This document shows, in pieces, positions 50,514 through 60,100 of a stretch of 64,000 bases of DNA. The notes under the pieces are model-generated. The model was not told the DNA's origin and did no database searches. It saw nothing but the letters and a program-made list of their open reading frames with translations. Within the stretch, counting starts at the first letter, position 1; each line of letters begins with the position of its first letter. Made by a program: the position numbers and the translations under genes. The DNA is from Inquilinus sp042743185 (GTDB lineage Bacteria; Pseudomonadota; Alphaproteobacteria; DSM-16000; Inquilinaceae). The DNA lies in the NCBI RefSeq assembly GCF_042743185.1, contig NZ_JBHYMS010000013.1, forward strand, positions 79,849 to 143,848, in the 5' to 3' direction.

Positions 50514-51845
50514 TCAGCAGATGCTGAATTTCCGCCGCACATCGGCGACGACGTCGTCGAAGATGTCGAAATGCCGGTCCCAGGTCGGCGCCTTGAAGCG
50601 CGCCAGCCGCGCCATCTGCGCCTGGCGGCGCGGCGAGTTCGGCTGGGCGTATTCCGTGATCATGTCCATCCAGCCGGGGCCGTCCAGCGGGTCGAGATAT
50701 TCCGGGATGTTGTTGCCCAACTCATGGAACACCGGCAGGTCGGAGCAGATCACCGGCACCGAGCAGGACAGGCCCTCGACCAGCGGCAGGCCGTAGCCCT
50801 CGGCGAAGGACGGGAACAGCACGGCGCGGGCGCCGATCATCAGGCGGTGCAGCACCGCATCGGGCACGCGGCCGCATTCGATGACATGGTCCGAGATCTG
50901 CTCGCAGCGCTCGATCATGTCGATGACGTTCTCGTTCTCCCAGCCGCGGCGGCCGACGATCACCAGCTTCGGCGCGGCCGCGCCCAGCTTCTGCACCAAA
51001 GCGCGCCAGACCTGCAGCATGAACAGGTGGTTCTTGCGCGGCTCGATGGTGCCGATGATCAGGAAATAGGGCTCGCTCTCCAGGTCGTTCAGCTTCTGCG
51101 GCGCGAAGCGGCGGTCGACCCCGAGCGGCGCAACGAAGACGCCGTCCATGCCGCCGTGGTGGCGCTCGACATGCTTCAGCAGGTCGCGCTTGGTCTGCTG
51201 CGAGTTGACGATGGTGGCGGCGGCGGTGGTCGAGATCGCCTCGATCCGGGCGACGTGCCGCGCGGCGTAGCCGGGGCGGACATATTCCGGATGGTCGATC
51301 GGGATCAGGTCGTGCACCAGGTAGATCGGTGCCAGCTTGCGGCGCGACACCAGGCGCTGCAGCGTCGCCGGCTGGTGCAGCCCCTCATGCGAGACGTTGA
51401 CGTAGATCGCCTGCTGCCGCCGGGCGCTGATGCTGATCATGCGCGACAGCAGCCCGCGGGCGCCGAGCAGGGCGTCCATGCCGAACTGCAGCAGGGGCGC
51501 CGACGGCCGCGGCGCCGGGGCCGTCGTGACCGCCATATGGCCGTTGCTGAACTGCTCCGCCGGCACGCCGATGAAGCGCGCGATCCGGTCCGCATCGCTG
51601 CTGCGGATGCGGTGGGCGCCGAAGCTCCAGCGCTCGAGCCGGCTGGCGATGAACTGGGCGAAGGCCGGGGTCGAAAGCTGCCAGTAGCGCGACCGCCAGC
51701 GGGCGATGAACTGGACGTCGCCGGGATAGCGTTCCAGCATGTGCCGGCCGTAGGTCAGCTCCACCCGGTCGACGCCCGTCGGCGTGGCGCTGCCGGATCG
51801 GCGCACCAGCCGGGTCGCGTCGAACAGGATCTGGTCCTGGGCCAT
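50514..51845 (-). CDS. Glycosyltransferase family 4
   Basis: The 443-residue GT-B enzyme begins ILFDATRLVRRSGSATPTGVDRVELTYGRHML, an N-terminus of GT4 proteins of capsule loci. It continues with IYLVHDLIPIDHPEYVRPGYAARH, PYFLIIGTIEPRKNHLFMLQVWR and FPSFAEGYGLPLVEGLSCSVPVICSD. E-x7-E is present. The start at 51845 gives MAQDQILFDATR. It is alone on its strand, between the hydrolase and the alpha-mannosidase, with a 449-bp upstream region. The sugar donor is unknown, and it is similar in layout to the GT4 at 45215. Confidence 0.9.
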   Translation of the reverse strand: MAQDQILFDATRLVRRSGSATPTGVDRVELTYGRHMLERYPGDVQFIARWRSRYWQLSTPAFAQFIASRLERWSFGAHRIRSSDADRIARFIGVPAEQFSNGHMAVTTAPAPRPSAPLLQFGMDALLGARGLLSRMISISARRQQAIYVNVSHEGLHQPATLQRLVSRRKLAPIYLVHDLIPIDHPEYVRPGYAARHVARIEAISTTAAATIVNSQQTKRDLLKHVERHHGGMDGVFVAPLGVDRRFAPQKLNDLESEPYFLIIGTIEPRKNHLFMLQVWRALVQKLGAAAPKLVIVGRRGWENENVIDMIERCEQISDHVIECGRVPDAVLHRLMIGARAVLFPSFAEGYGLPLVEGLSCSVPVICSDLPVFHELGNNIPEYLDPLDGPGWMDMITEYAQPNSPRRQAQMARLARFKAPTWDRHFDIFDDVVADVRRKFSIC

Positions 51846-52294
51846 AACGCCTGCTCCTCATCCAAGCTGTCGTCCGGCCGCCGAATCCGGCGGCGCGGCC
51901 ATCAGGGGGACACATCGTCCGAATCGAAACCTGTCGGGACGTTGCGCTCCCCCTGGCCCGCCGGCATCCGGATCCTGGGATCCTCTCCGGCGGCGCGACG
52001 GTGTTACGACGACCGCCTGTGCATGAACCCGAAACCAAGTGCGAGTAAGCTATCATCAGTCTCGCGGAAACAGGAAACCTTTTTTGCATTGCAAAACAAT
52101 CGACAAGATGGAGATTAAAATCTGTAAAATCCAAGCGAACCGAACCCTTGCGGTGAGGCTTCGCGCGCAGGGCCGATATCGTCGCGGCCCCGTGCCTGCG
52201 GCGGCGGAATGCGGTAACTAGGAGGCGAATCGCGTCTCCCCAGGTCCCGCAGGCGGCGTTGCCGTCCCGTCCTTGCCCATCGGAGAGATCGGAA
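51846..52294. other. 449-bp divergent region with an AT-rich palindrome
   Basis: It lies between a minus-strand GT4 gene and the plus-strand mannosidase gene. At 52040-52135 the base composition drops to AT-rich, with the inverted repeat TTTTGCA-T-TGCAAAA (52082-52096), and promoters for both genes may lie there. The rest is GC-rich with no gene that can be supported. Confidence 0.45.
52082..52096. promoter_or_regulatory. Palindrome TTTTGCA-T-TGCAAAA, possible operator
   Basis: A perfect 7-1-7 inverted repeat in an AT-rich island, 200 bp before the mannosidase gene and 240 bp before the GT4 gene. The symmetry suits a dimeric repressor or a MucR/H-NS-like site. The regulator is unknown. Confidence 0.35.
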
Positions 52295-55200
52295 ATGAGC
52301 CTGTCCGTCGCCCAGCGTCTGCACCGGCTGGACGCTCGCATCGCCGAGATCCTGTGCTGGCGCGAGCGGGCAAGCGAGCCGATCGGGGAGTGGCGCTGCG
52401 ACGGCCGCCGATTGTCGCTCGGCGATCCCTGGCCGCATCGGGAAGGCGTTCTCGCCTTCACCGCCGAGGCCGAGGTTCCGGCCGCCTGGCCGCTGGACGA
52501 GACCAGGCTTCATCTCGATGTCGGTGGCGAGAGCCTGCTCACCCTGCACGAAGACGGCGCCGGGACGACTCGTTTCGGCCTCGACGTGAATCACCGCGAA
52601 TTCCCGCTGCGCGCCCGCCGGATCCGGATCGAGACCGAGAGCGTGCCGCGCCTGCCCTTCGGCCAGCCGGTGCATCACCCCCGCCTGGCCGAGGCGCGCA
52701 TGGCCTGGATCGACCCGGCGGTGCATCGCCTGGCGCTGCTGCTGCGCCAGGCGTGGGAGACGGCACTGGCGCTGGCGGAGCACGAGGCTGTGCCGCATCT
52801 GCTGGCGGCGGCCGAGGCGGCGCTGCGATCGCTCGACTGGCCCTCGGCGACCGGCGCCTATCTCGCCCGCACCGCGCCGTTGCCGCAGCAGCAGGCGATC
52901 TGGCGCCTGCCGCCGCTCGACCCGCAGCCGCCGGCGCTGGGCGAGGCGGAACGGGCCTCGGCCGTCGCGGCCCATGACGGGCTGGTGGCGGCGCTTCGGG
53001 GGCTGAAGGAGCGCTTCCCGCCGCAAGGCAGGCTCGCCATCACCGGCCACGCCCATATCGACCTGGCCTGGCTGTGGCCCTATGCCGAAACCCGGCGCAA
53101 GGCGCGGCGCACCTTCCACACCGCGCTGCGGCTGATGGAGCAATTCCCCGGCTTCGTCTTCAACCAGTCGACCGCCGCCTATTACGCCCAGGTCGAAGCC
53201 GACGACCCGGATCTCTTCGCCACGATCCGCGAGCGGGCGGCCGAGGGGCGCTGGGAGACGATCGGCGGGCTGTGGGTCGAGCCCGACACCAACATGCCGA
53301 CCGGCGAGAGCCTGGTGCGCCAGGCGCTGTACGGCCAACGCTATTTCGAACGCGTCTTCGGCCGCCGCCACAGCGTCTGCTGGCTGCCCGATTGCTTCGG
53401 CTTCTCGCCGGCGCTGCCGCAGATCCTGCGCCAGGGCGGCATGGACAGCTTCTTCACCATCAAGGTGAACTGGTCCGAGACCAACCGCTTCCCCTACGAC
53501 CTGTTCCAATGGGAGGGGCTCGACGGCAGCCGGGTCCTGGCCCACACCTTCGACAACCCGATCCAGGGCTACAACGGCACCATCCGGGCCGATTGCGTGC
53601 TGCCGACCTGGCGCAACTTCCGGGGCAAGACGGCGCATGACGAAAGCCTGCTCGCTGTCGGCTTCGGCGACGGCGGCGGCGGGGTGACGCCGGAGATGCT
53701 GGAGCGCCAGGCCCAGCTGGCCGACTTCCCGGCGCTGCCGGAGCTGCGCCCGGCGCGGGTGGAGGCGTTCTTCGGCCGCATCCGCGAGCGCGTGGCGGTG
53801 GCGGATCTGCCGGTCTGGCTCGGCGAGATCTATCTCGAGCTGCACCGCGGCACCCTGACCAGCCAGGGTCGCACCAAGCGCCTGAACCGGCAGGCCGAGC
53901 GGGCGCTGATCACGGCGGAGGTCGCGGGCAGCCTGGCGACGCTGCTCGGCGGCCCTTCCTTCGGCAGCCTGGAGCCGGCCTGGCGCGGCCTCTTGAAGAA
54001 CCAGTTCCACGACATCCTGCCCGGCTCCAGCATTCGCGAGGTCTATGAGGATGCGGAGCGCGAGCTGGCGGCGGCCCGCGACGCCGGGCTCGACCGCCAG
54101 GCCGAGGCGATGGCGGCGGTCGCCGCGGCCCTGCCGGCGGGCGGCACCACCGAGGCGCTGGTGGTGGTGAACCCCGACCTGTCGCCGCGCCCGTTGAGGC
54201 TGGAGCTCGAGGGGCGGGCCATGGCACCCGACCTCACCGTGCCGCCGCTCGGCGTGGTCGTGCTCGACCGCGCGGCGCTGGACCCGGCGCCCGGGCTGTC
54301 GGCGGGGTGGTCGGCCACCGGCAGCCATCTCGAGAACCGCTTCCTGCGGGCGGAGATCGGCACCGACGGCACCATCACCCGCCTGCTGCACAAGCCGACC
54401 GGCCGTGACGCGCTGGCCGGGCGCGGCAACCAGCTGTGGCTCTATCCGGCCGACAAGCCGCGCAGCTGGGACGCCTGGGACATCGAGGCGGACTACGACC
54501 GCCAGGGCTTCGAGCTGACCGGGCTGGAGGCGTCGGATCTGGTCGAGGACGGGCCGGACCGGGCGGCGCTGCGGCTGGTCCGCCGCTTCCGCGACTCGAC
54601 CGTCACCCAGACCCTGACGCTATGGGCCAATTCTCCGCGGCTCGACATCCACACCCGGCTCGACTGGCACGACCGGCGGGTGCTGCTGCGCGCCCTGGTG
54701 CCGGTCGCGGTGCGGGCGGAGACGGCGAGCTTCGAATGCGCCTTCGGCGTGGTGCGGCGGCCGACCCACCGCAACACCCCTTGGGATCAGGCGAAGTTCG
54801 AGGTGGCGGGCCATCGCTTCGCCGACCTGTCGGAGCCGGGCTTCGGCGTCGCCCTGCTGAACGACGGCAAATACGGCCACAGCGCGTTCGGCAACATGCT
54901 GGGCCTCAGCCTGGTGCGGGCGCCGATCTATCCCGACCCTCTGGCCGACGAGGGCGTGCAGGAATTCACCTATTCGATCCTGCCGCATCGAGGCGACTGG
55001 CATGAGGGCGGGGTGCGCGAGGCGGCGGAGGACCTGAACCAGCCGCTGCTGGCGCTGCCGGCGCGCGACCTCGCGGCCGGGCTGCACACGCCGCTGATGG
55101 TCTCCGGCGTCAAGGCCGGGCTCGCCGCGCTGAAGCCGGCGGAGGAGGGGGATGGGCTGGTGCTGCGCCTTTACGAGCCGGCCGGCGCGCGCGGTCCGCT

Positions 55201-55333
55201 GTCGATCACGGTGCCGGAGGGCTGGCGCCTGGGCGAGGCGGTGTCGCTGCTGGAGGAACCGGCGCCGCGCGGCCGGCCGCACGACCTCGAGCCGTTTGAG
55301 CTGCGCAGCTGGCGGCTGCGGCCGGGGCGCTGA
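52295..55333 (+). CDS. Alpha-mannosidase, glycoside hydrolase family 38
   Basis: The 1012-residue enzyme has the GH38 pattern. The zinc site begins in HAHIDLAWLWPYAETRRK (about 250-267). The nucleophile Asp is in CWLPDCFGFSPALPQIL (about residue 365). A second metal/acid region is seen in LKNQFHDILPGSSIREVYEDAE, followed by the middle and beta-sandwich domains to the end. It hydrolyses alpha-linked mannose. GGAGAGATCGGAA precedes the ATG at 52295, and no signal peptide is seen, so it is cytosolic. It may trim mis-made or recycled mannan-like chains of the local mannose-containing glycan, or degrade imported manno-oligosaccharides. No transporter is adjacent. Confidence 0.93.
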   Translation: MSLSVAQRLHRLDARIAEILCWRERASEPIGEWRCDGRRLSLGDPWPHREGVLAFTAEAEVPAAWPLDETRLHLDVGGESLLTLHEDGAGTTRFGLDVNHREFPLRARRIRIETESVPRLPFGQPVHHPRLAEARMAWIDPAVHRLALLLRQAWETALALAEHEAVPHLLAAAEAALRSLDWPSATGAYLARTAPLPQQQAIWRLPPLDPQPPALGEAERASAVAAHDGLVAALRGLKERFPPQGRLAITGHAHIDLAWLWPYAETRRKARRTFHTALRLMEQFPGFVFNQSTAAYYAQVEADDPDLFATIRERAAEGRWETIGGLWVEPDTNMPTGESLVRQALYGQRYFERVFGRRHSVCWLPDCFGFSPALPQILRQGGMDSFFTIKVNWSETNRFPYDLFQWEGLDGSRVLAHTFDNPIQGYNGTIRADCVLPTWRNFRGKTAHDESLLAVGFGDGGGGVTPEMLERQAQLADFPALPELRPARVEAFFGRIRERVAVADLPVWLGEIYLELHRGTLTSQGRTKRLNRQAERALITAEVAGSLATLLGGPSFGSLEPAWRGLLKNQFHDILPGSSIREVYEDAERELAAARDAGLDRQAEAMAAVAAALPAGGTTEALVVVNPDLSPRPLRLELEGRAMAPDLTVPPLGVVVLDRAALDPAPGLSAGWSATGSHLENRFLRAEIGTDGTITRLLHKPTGRDALAGRGNQLWLYPADKPRSWDAWDIEADYDRQGFELTGLEASDLVEDGPDRAALRLVRRFRDSTVTQTLTLWANSPRLDIHTRLDWHDRRVLLRALVPVAVRAETASFECAFGVVRRPTHRNTPWDQAKFEVAGHRFADLSEPGFGVALLNDGKYGHSAFGNMLGLSLVRAPIYPDPLADEGVQEFTYSILPHRGDWHEGGVREAAEDLNQPLLALPARDLAAGLHTPLMVSGVKAGLAALKPAEEGDGLVLRLYEPAGARGPLSITVPEGWRLGEAVSLLEEPAPRGRPHDLEPFELRSWRLRPGR

Positions 55334-55502
55334 ACCGAAGGGATACGGGAAAGGGCCCGGCCCGGGCCTAATGTGTGGGGAGAGGCCGAGCCGGGCATGA
55401 CGCCAGCTGTTGACGGGCGGCGCCCACCGCATCCCGCCACGTCCGGCCCGGCCTGTCCACTTACGGATCGGTAAGCCTGGCCCGGCATTCGCGGGCGACG
55501 GC

Positions 55503-55688
55503 TCAGCGCTTCGCCTTCGGCTTCGCTCCGGCCGAACGGCGATCCTCCCCGGCGCCGGCGGTGCCGGGGTTGAAGGAGGGCGGGTCGCTCGCATCCATGC
55601 TCTCGGCCGATGCCTCGTCGATCTTCCGGTTGGCGGTTTTCCGGTCCGGTTCCGGCCGCGCCTCGGTGGGCTTGCGGCGGATCGTCAT
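55503..55688 (-). CDS. Small conserved-type protein with ESM-x-ASDPPSFNPGTAG motif
   Basis: In the 61-residue hydrophilic protein, the basic N-terminus (MTIRRKPTEARPEPDRKTANRK) is followed by IDEASAESMDASDPPSFNPGTAG and a Lys-rich tail. The ESxxASDPPSxxPG pattern is familiar from many short alphaproteobacterial proteins of unknown function. The start at 55688 was chosen because GGAGG lies 5 bases upstream, rather than the ATG at 55700. An EcfG-type promoter ends about 28 bases before the start. It may be a stress-induced protein controlled by the general stress response. Confidence 0.75.
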   Translation of the reverse strand: MTIRRKPTEARPEPDRKTANRKIDEASAESMDASDPPSFNPGTAGAGEDRRSAGAKPKAKR

Positions 55689-56422
55689 GCTGGCCTCCAT
55701 GCTGTGTCGTCAACGCAACGGCAGCGGCGAGACCGGGGTTCCGTCGGCGGCGGCCTGCAAATAGGGGGGCCGGCAACCCTGGATGGGCGGGCCGCTTCGG
55801 TCCAAGCTGATTCAGGTGCCTTCCGTCGACGACGGCGCCCGGCCCGGTCCGAAGCTTCCCCACCATGCTTCGGGCCGGGCTTTCTATTTTGGGCCCTGTC
55901 TCGGTCGGACGGCCACTGGACACCGCCTCTCCGCCTTCAGCAGATTGTCTTTCCAGGGAAAGCCGCGAGATTCCGCGGTTCCAAACTCGGCAGCTGGGGA
56001 CAGCTGCCGCCATTCCGCCCCTCGGCTATGGCGGAGCGGCATAGGTGCAATGCAAATAATCCTGTGGCGACGATCGGGGTGCGCTGCATGCCCGGTCGGA
56101 GAATCAAGATCCGGTTTTGAGATTAGGCCGGTACTTCAAGGGCTTGGATGACAACAGTGTTCCAACGCAATGTGGGCAGGGAACGGGAATGCTTGGGTGA
56201 ATATGTCAAACGCTGCATGTGAGTGTTCCCATTTGGCGCAGCCGACAGCCCGGCGGCCGGCAGGATCAAAATCACATCTTGTCAGCCGCTATGGTCGTTG
56301 ATCATGATATAGGTGAAAGTAGATAAAAAGGCTTTGTGACTGCGAGAAGCGCCCGTTTTTCAGAAATCGGCGATTCGCGCGAGTGATTTGTGCTCATTTT
56401 TGAAATATTGGGGGAGTAGATC
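55689..56422. other. 734-bp gap upstream of the Rhs island
   Basis: The first 60 bases carry the EcfG-type promoter of the small gene. A 122-codon plus-strand frame at 55783-56151 has no start signal or family and was not called. From about 56130 the sequence turns AT-rich (GTAGATAAAAAGGC at 56320-56333), the boundary one expects before a laterally acquired island. Promoters of the mini-Rhs gene should lie here. Confidence 0.4.
55717..55742 (-). promoter_or_regulatory. EcfG-type promoter of the small 61-residue gene
   Basis: On the minus strand GGAAC (55742-55738), 17 bases, then CGTT (55720-55717). The transcript would begin about 20 bases before the ATG at 55688, a good position. This is the second copy of the motif in the window, the first being at 13960-13984. 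Confidence 0.7.
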
Positions 56423-56614
56423 GTGTCGAGATTGGCGATTTGCCTCGGGGCCATGAGCATTCTCGCCGCCGGGCAGGCCGTGGCGGCGACCCCGGCGACG
56501 GTGACCTACACCTATGACAGCCTGGGCCGTCTGGTGAAGGACACGCAGCCGAAGAACGAGAACACATACATCTACGACCAGGCCGGGAACCGGACCAAGG
56601 CCACGACCAAGTAG
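56423..56614 (+). CDS. Secreted mini-Rhs protein (one or two YD repeats)
   Basis: The 63-residue protein starts at a GTG with GGGGGAG ahead. A signal peptide (MSRLAICLGAMSILAAGQAVAA) is followed by YTYDSLGRLVKDTQPKNENTYIYDQAGNRTKATTK, which is about two YD repeats and nothing else. It reads like the smallest possible Rhs-type protein. It precedes a secreted protein gene by 57 bp and the large Rhs gene by 525 bp, all on the plus strand. It could be a remnant of an older Rhs gene, or an accessory subunit. Confidence 0.65.
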   Translation: MSRLAICLGAMSILAAGQAVAATPATVTYTYDSLGRLVKDTQPKNENTYIYDQAGNRTKATTK

Positions 56615-56671
56615 CCCATGCGGAGCGCGTTCCTGTCGGGCGCGCGGGGCTGAGCGAGTTTCGGAGGGGAG

Positions 56672-57079
56672 ATGCGGTCGTTTCTGTTCATCGCGAGCTT
56701 CGGGCTCGCCACGGTTTTCTGCGGCCTGGCCTCGGCCCAGATGGCGCCGTCCGGCCAGGGTCTCGCGCCCGGCGGTCCGCCGCCGGCCCAGCTGGTGATG
56801 CCGGCGGTGCCGCTGGAGACCGGCACGCGCTTCCTGGCCGACCGCGTGGTGCCGCCGAGCGACGTGCCGGCGCTGACCACCGTCGCCACGCCGGCCACGA
56901 AGGCGGCTGTCGGGGCGACCGCCGCTGCTGCGGCGCCGCAGGGCCGGCCCGTGCTCGGCCATCCGCTGCCGACGGACGCGGTCTCGCCCTCAGGGTTCCC
57001 GCGGGCGGATTTCGCGATCGCGCCGAAGGGGCAGGGCGACAAGCCGGCCTCGCCGCTGGGCGCCGGCAAGATTCAGTAG
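56672..57079 (+). CDS. Secreted Ala/Pro-rich protein upstream of the Rhs gene
   Basis: The 135-residue protein has signal peptide MRSFLFIASFGLATVFCGLASA, then an Ala/Pro/Thr-rich mature part (MAPSGQGLAPGGPPPAQ, RVVPPSDVPALTTVATPA). It ends KGQGDKPASPLGAGKIQ. GGAGGGGAG precedes the ATG. No family is recognised; low complexity suggests an extended linker or wall-associated protein. It lies 60 bp before the Rhs gene and is probably in the same transcript, so an export or chaperone-like role for the Rhs protein is possible but unproven. Confidence 0.65.
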   Translation: MRSFLFIASFGLATVFCGLASAQMAPSGQGLAPGGPPPAQLVMPAVPLETGTRFLADRVVPPSDVPALTTVATPATKAAVGATAAAAAPQGRPVLGHPLPTDAVSPSGFPRADFAIAPKGQGDKPASPLGAGKIQ

Positions 57080-57139
57080 ATCCGACAAGAGAATTCGACC
57101 GCCGGCCCGGGCCGGCGGTGCGTCGATGCTGAGGGGAGC

Positions 57140-60100
57140 ATGGCGATGGTGCGGCTGTTCCGGGCGGTGATCCGCCCGCTGTCCTTTGTCGTGGTTGCGT
57201 TGGCCCTTCTGGCGGCCGCCGGAGGCGGCCGTGAGGCGCAGGCGGCGGTGCCGGCCCTGAGCTGCACGCCACCGGCGGCGGAGCCCGAGATCGCGGCGCT
57301 GGCGCGGGCGCTGAACTACGATCCCTTTTCGATCTACGAATACATCTACTACAACATCGACTACTCCCCGACCTGGGGGTCGAAGAAAGGCGCGCTCGGC
57401 ACCTATCTCGACCGCCGCGGCAACGGCATCGACCAGAACGTCCTGTTCGTCGCCCTGCTGCGGCAATCCTGCATCAGCGCGAACTTCCGCTTCGGCGCCG
57501 TCAGCTACGACACGGCGGCGATCGCCAATCTGTTCGGCGTCGAGAACGACGCGGGGCTGATCAACAATGTGCTCGGCGGCGGCGGCTTCACCGGATGCGT
57601 CGTACTCGCACCGCCGAACTGCGCCGCCAGCACCAGCAGCGGAACGGTCCCGACCGTTACGATCAATGCGGTGTGGACCGAATTCAAGGTCGGTACCACG
57701 ACCTATGATCTCGACCCCTCCTTCAAGTCCTATGGTGACGCCCCGACGCCGATCAATCTCGGCACGGCGATGGGATATTCGCGGAGCGAGTTCCTGACCG
57801 CGGCACAGACCGGCTCCTCCACCGTCTCCGGCGCACCGAGCGGCACCAACTCGATTCGGGCTCTGAACAAGAGCCAGATGGTCGCCAAGCTCAACGGCTA
57901 CGCCCAAAACCTCGCAAACTACATTAAGGCCAACAACCCGACCAACTCGGCACGGGAGCTGTTCGGCGGCGGCCGTGAGATCACCAATGCCGCCTACGGA
58001 GTGCTCTATCCCACGGGCGGCACGCTCTACACCGACCTGCCGGCTGCGTTCGAGACTGTCTACACCGTCACCATCTCGAACAATGCCGACGGGTCGAGCC
58101 CGACCGTCAGCAAGACGCTCTACGCCAGCCAGATCTCGGGCAAACGCCTGACATTGAGCTACAACGCGTCGTCGCAGCCGGCGCTGGCGCTGGACGGCGT
58201 GGTTCTCGGCACAGGCACGGCCGCGACGGGAGCCTCCCAGACTGTCTCGATGACGGTGAGCAATCCCTATCCGGCCGGGGCGAGCTACGCGACCTGGACG
58301 GTCCGGCCGCGGGTCCAGACCGGCGGAATCTTCGACATCGTGCTGGTGGCCGGCGAGATCGGCCGGGACCGGCTGACGCGGCACCAGGATGCGATCGCGC
58401 GGCTGCTCCGGACCGGCAGCGCCGGCACCTCCGGGGCGGTTGTCGGCGAGAGCCTGGCCGGGATCGGGATGGCCTATCTCAGCCAGTCGAGCCGAGTCTC
58501 CCAGATCTTCGCGAATTATTTCGGGTTCGTCGACGTGCGTCACGTGGCGATGGGCATCGCCGGCAAGACCACGAGCGGCTATGTCGATTTTCCGGCCCAG
58601 ATCAACACCATGAGCCCGGCGAAGAGAGCGGTCACCGCCGCTTCCACTCTCGGGGCGCAGGTCGGCCAGAGCTTCTACAACAGTTCGCTCGAATCGACGG
58701 CCGTCAAGCAGCTTCAGGACAAGGAAGCAGTGTCGACGGTGCGGATGATGGATTATGCGAACACCGACGGCACCGGCTTCATCGAGGCGACGCCAGGGAA
58801 CTGGGCATCGATCCAGCCGCTGCTGACGAACTGGAGCGCCGGCGATCTCACCGACATGGACGTGTTCCTGAAGGCGAACCCCGGCTCTCAGGTGATCCTG
58901 CCGCAGAATGGGCGGCGTACCGCCAGCGATTGGGTCTGGGCCGGAAGCGGCTATTACCAGTTTGCGACGACAGACCCGTCCAAGGTGCTGATCTCCTACA
59001 AGCTCACCGGCGGCTACAACGGTGGAATGGGCATCGTATTCGGGTATAGCGGCTCTTCGGTTGCAACCTCGAGCTACACTGCCGGGGATGGGCAGAAGCC
59101 GGCCGAGTCGCCTTCGAGTTGGGATCCGATCAATCTGCTGACCGGAGATTTCCTTTACGATCATACGGATATTGGTGTCGGCAGCGGTACTTTCCCATTT
59201 GGTCTGGCGCTGACGCGATACTACAAGTCTGGCGACGTCAACCGGCCGACGGAACTCGGAGCCGGCTGGCGGCACAACTTCATGATGTCGGCGGCCATCG
59301 ACAGCGACAGCTACGAGGGTTTCGGCGACCACAACCCGTTGGCGGCGGTGCCGACGATGGCGGCGCTCTATGTCATGCAGGACCTCTCCACCGGCACCAA
59401 GCCGGTCCTGTCGAACACGATCGTCTCGTCCCTCGTCGCGAACTGGATGATGGACCGGCTGGTCGACAATGCGGTGACGCTGACGACGAGCGACGGGGCG
59501 AAGAAGTTCGTCAAGCTGCCGACGGCTTCGGGCGGGTCGACCTATGTGCCGCCGCCGGGCGATGCCTCGACCATCGTGATCAATGCCGACAAGTCGATCA
59601 CCCTGACCGACAAGGGCAAAGTGGTCTACAGCTTCGACGCGGACGGCAAGATCGCGTCGTGGAAGGATCCGAACAACAACACCGTCAGCTTCGCCTACAC
59701 CGGTACCGGGGCCTCGAAGCTGCTGAGCAGCGTCAGCAACGGGATGGGCCGGACGCTGAGCTTCACCTACACTTCCGGCAAGCTGACCAAGGTCAGCGAC
59801 GGCACCGCCTCGGTCTCCTACGGCTATGACAGCGCGGGCAAGCTGCTGACCGGCTTCACCGACCCGATGTCGAAGGCGACCGCCTTCGCCTACGACAGCG
59901 GCGGTCGGCTGACGACGATCACCTACCCATCCTTCCCGGGCACGCCCTTCGTCACCAACACCTATGACGCGCTCGGCCGGGTCATGACCCAGCGGGACGC
60001 GTTGGACAATCTCTGGACCTATCTCTTCGCCAATGGCTTCCGCAGCCAGGAGATTGATCCCCTGGGCGGGAGCAGGGTCCTGTACTACGACCGGAACGGC

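Noticed and set aside
55345..55375. GGCCCG/CGGGCC hairpin after the mannosidase gene
   Set aside because: Short stem and no T-run; it may help end transcription but cannot be supported.
55783..56151. 122-codon plus-strand frame before the Rhs island
   Set aside because: No ribosome site, no family, and it crosses the AT-rich transition; probably chance.
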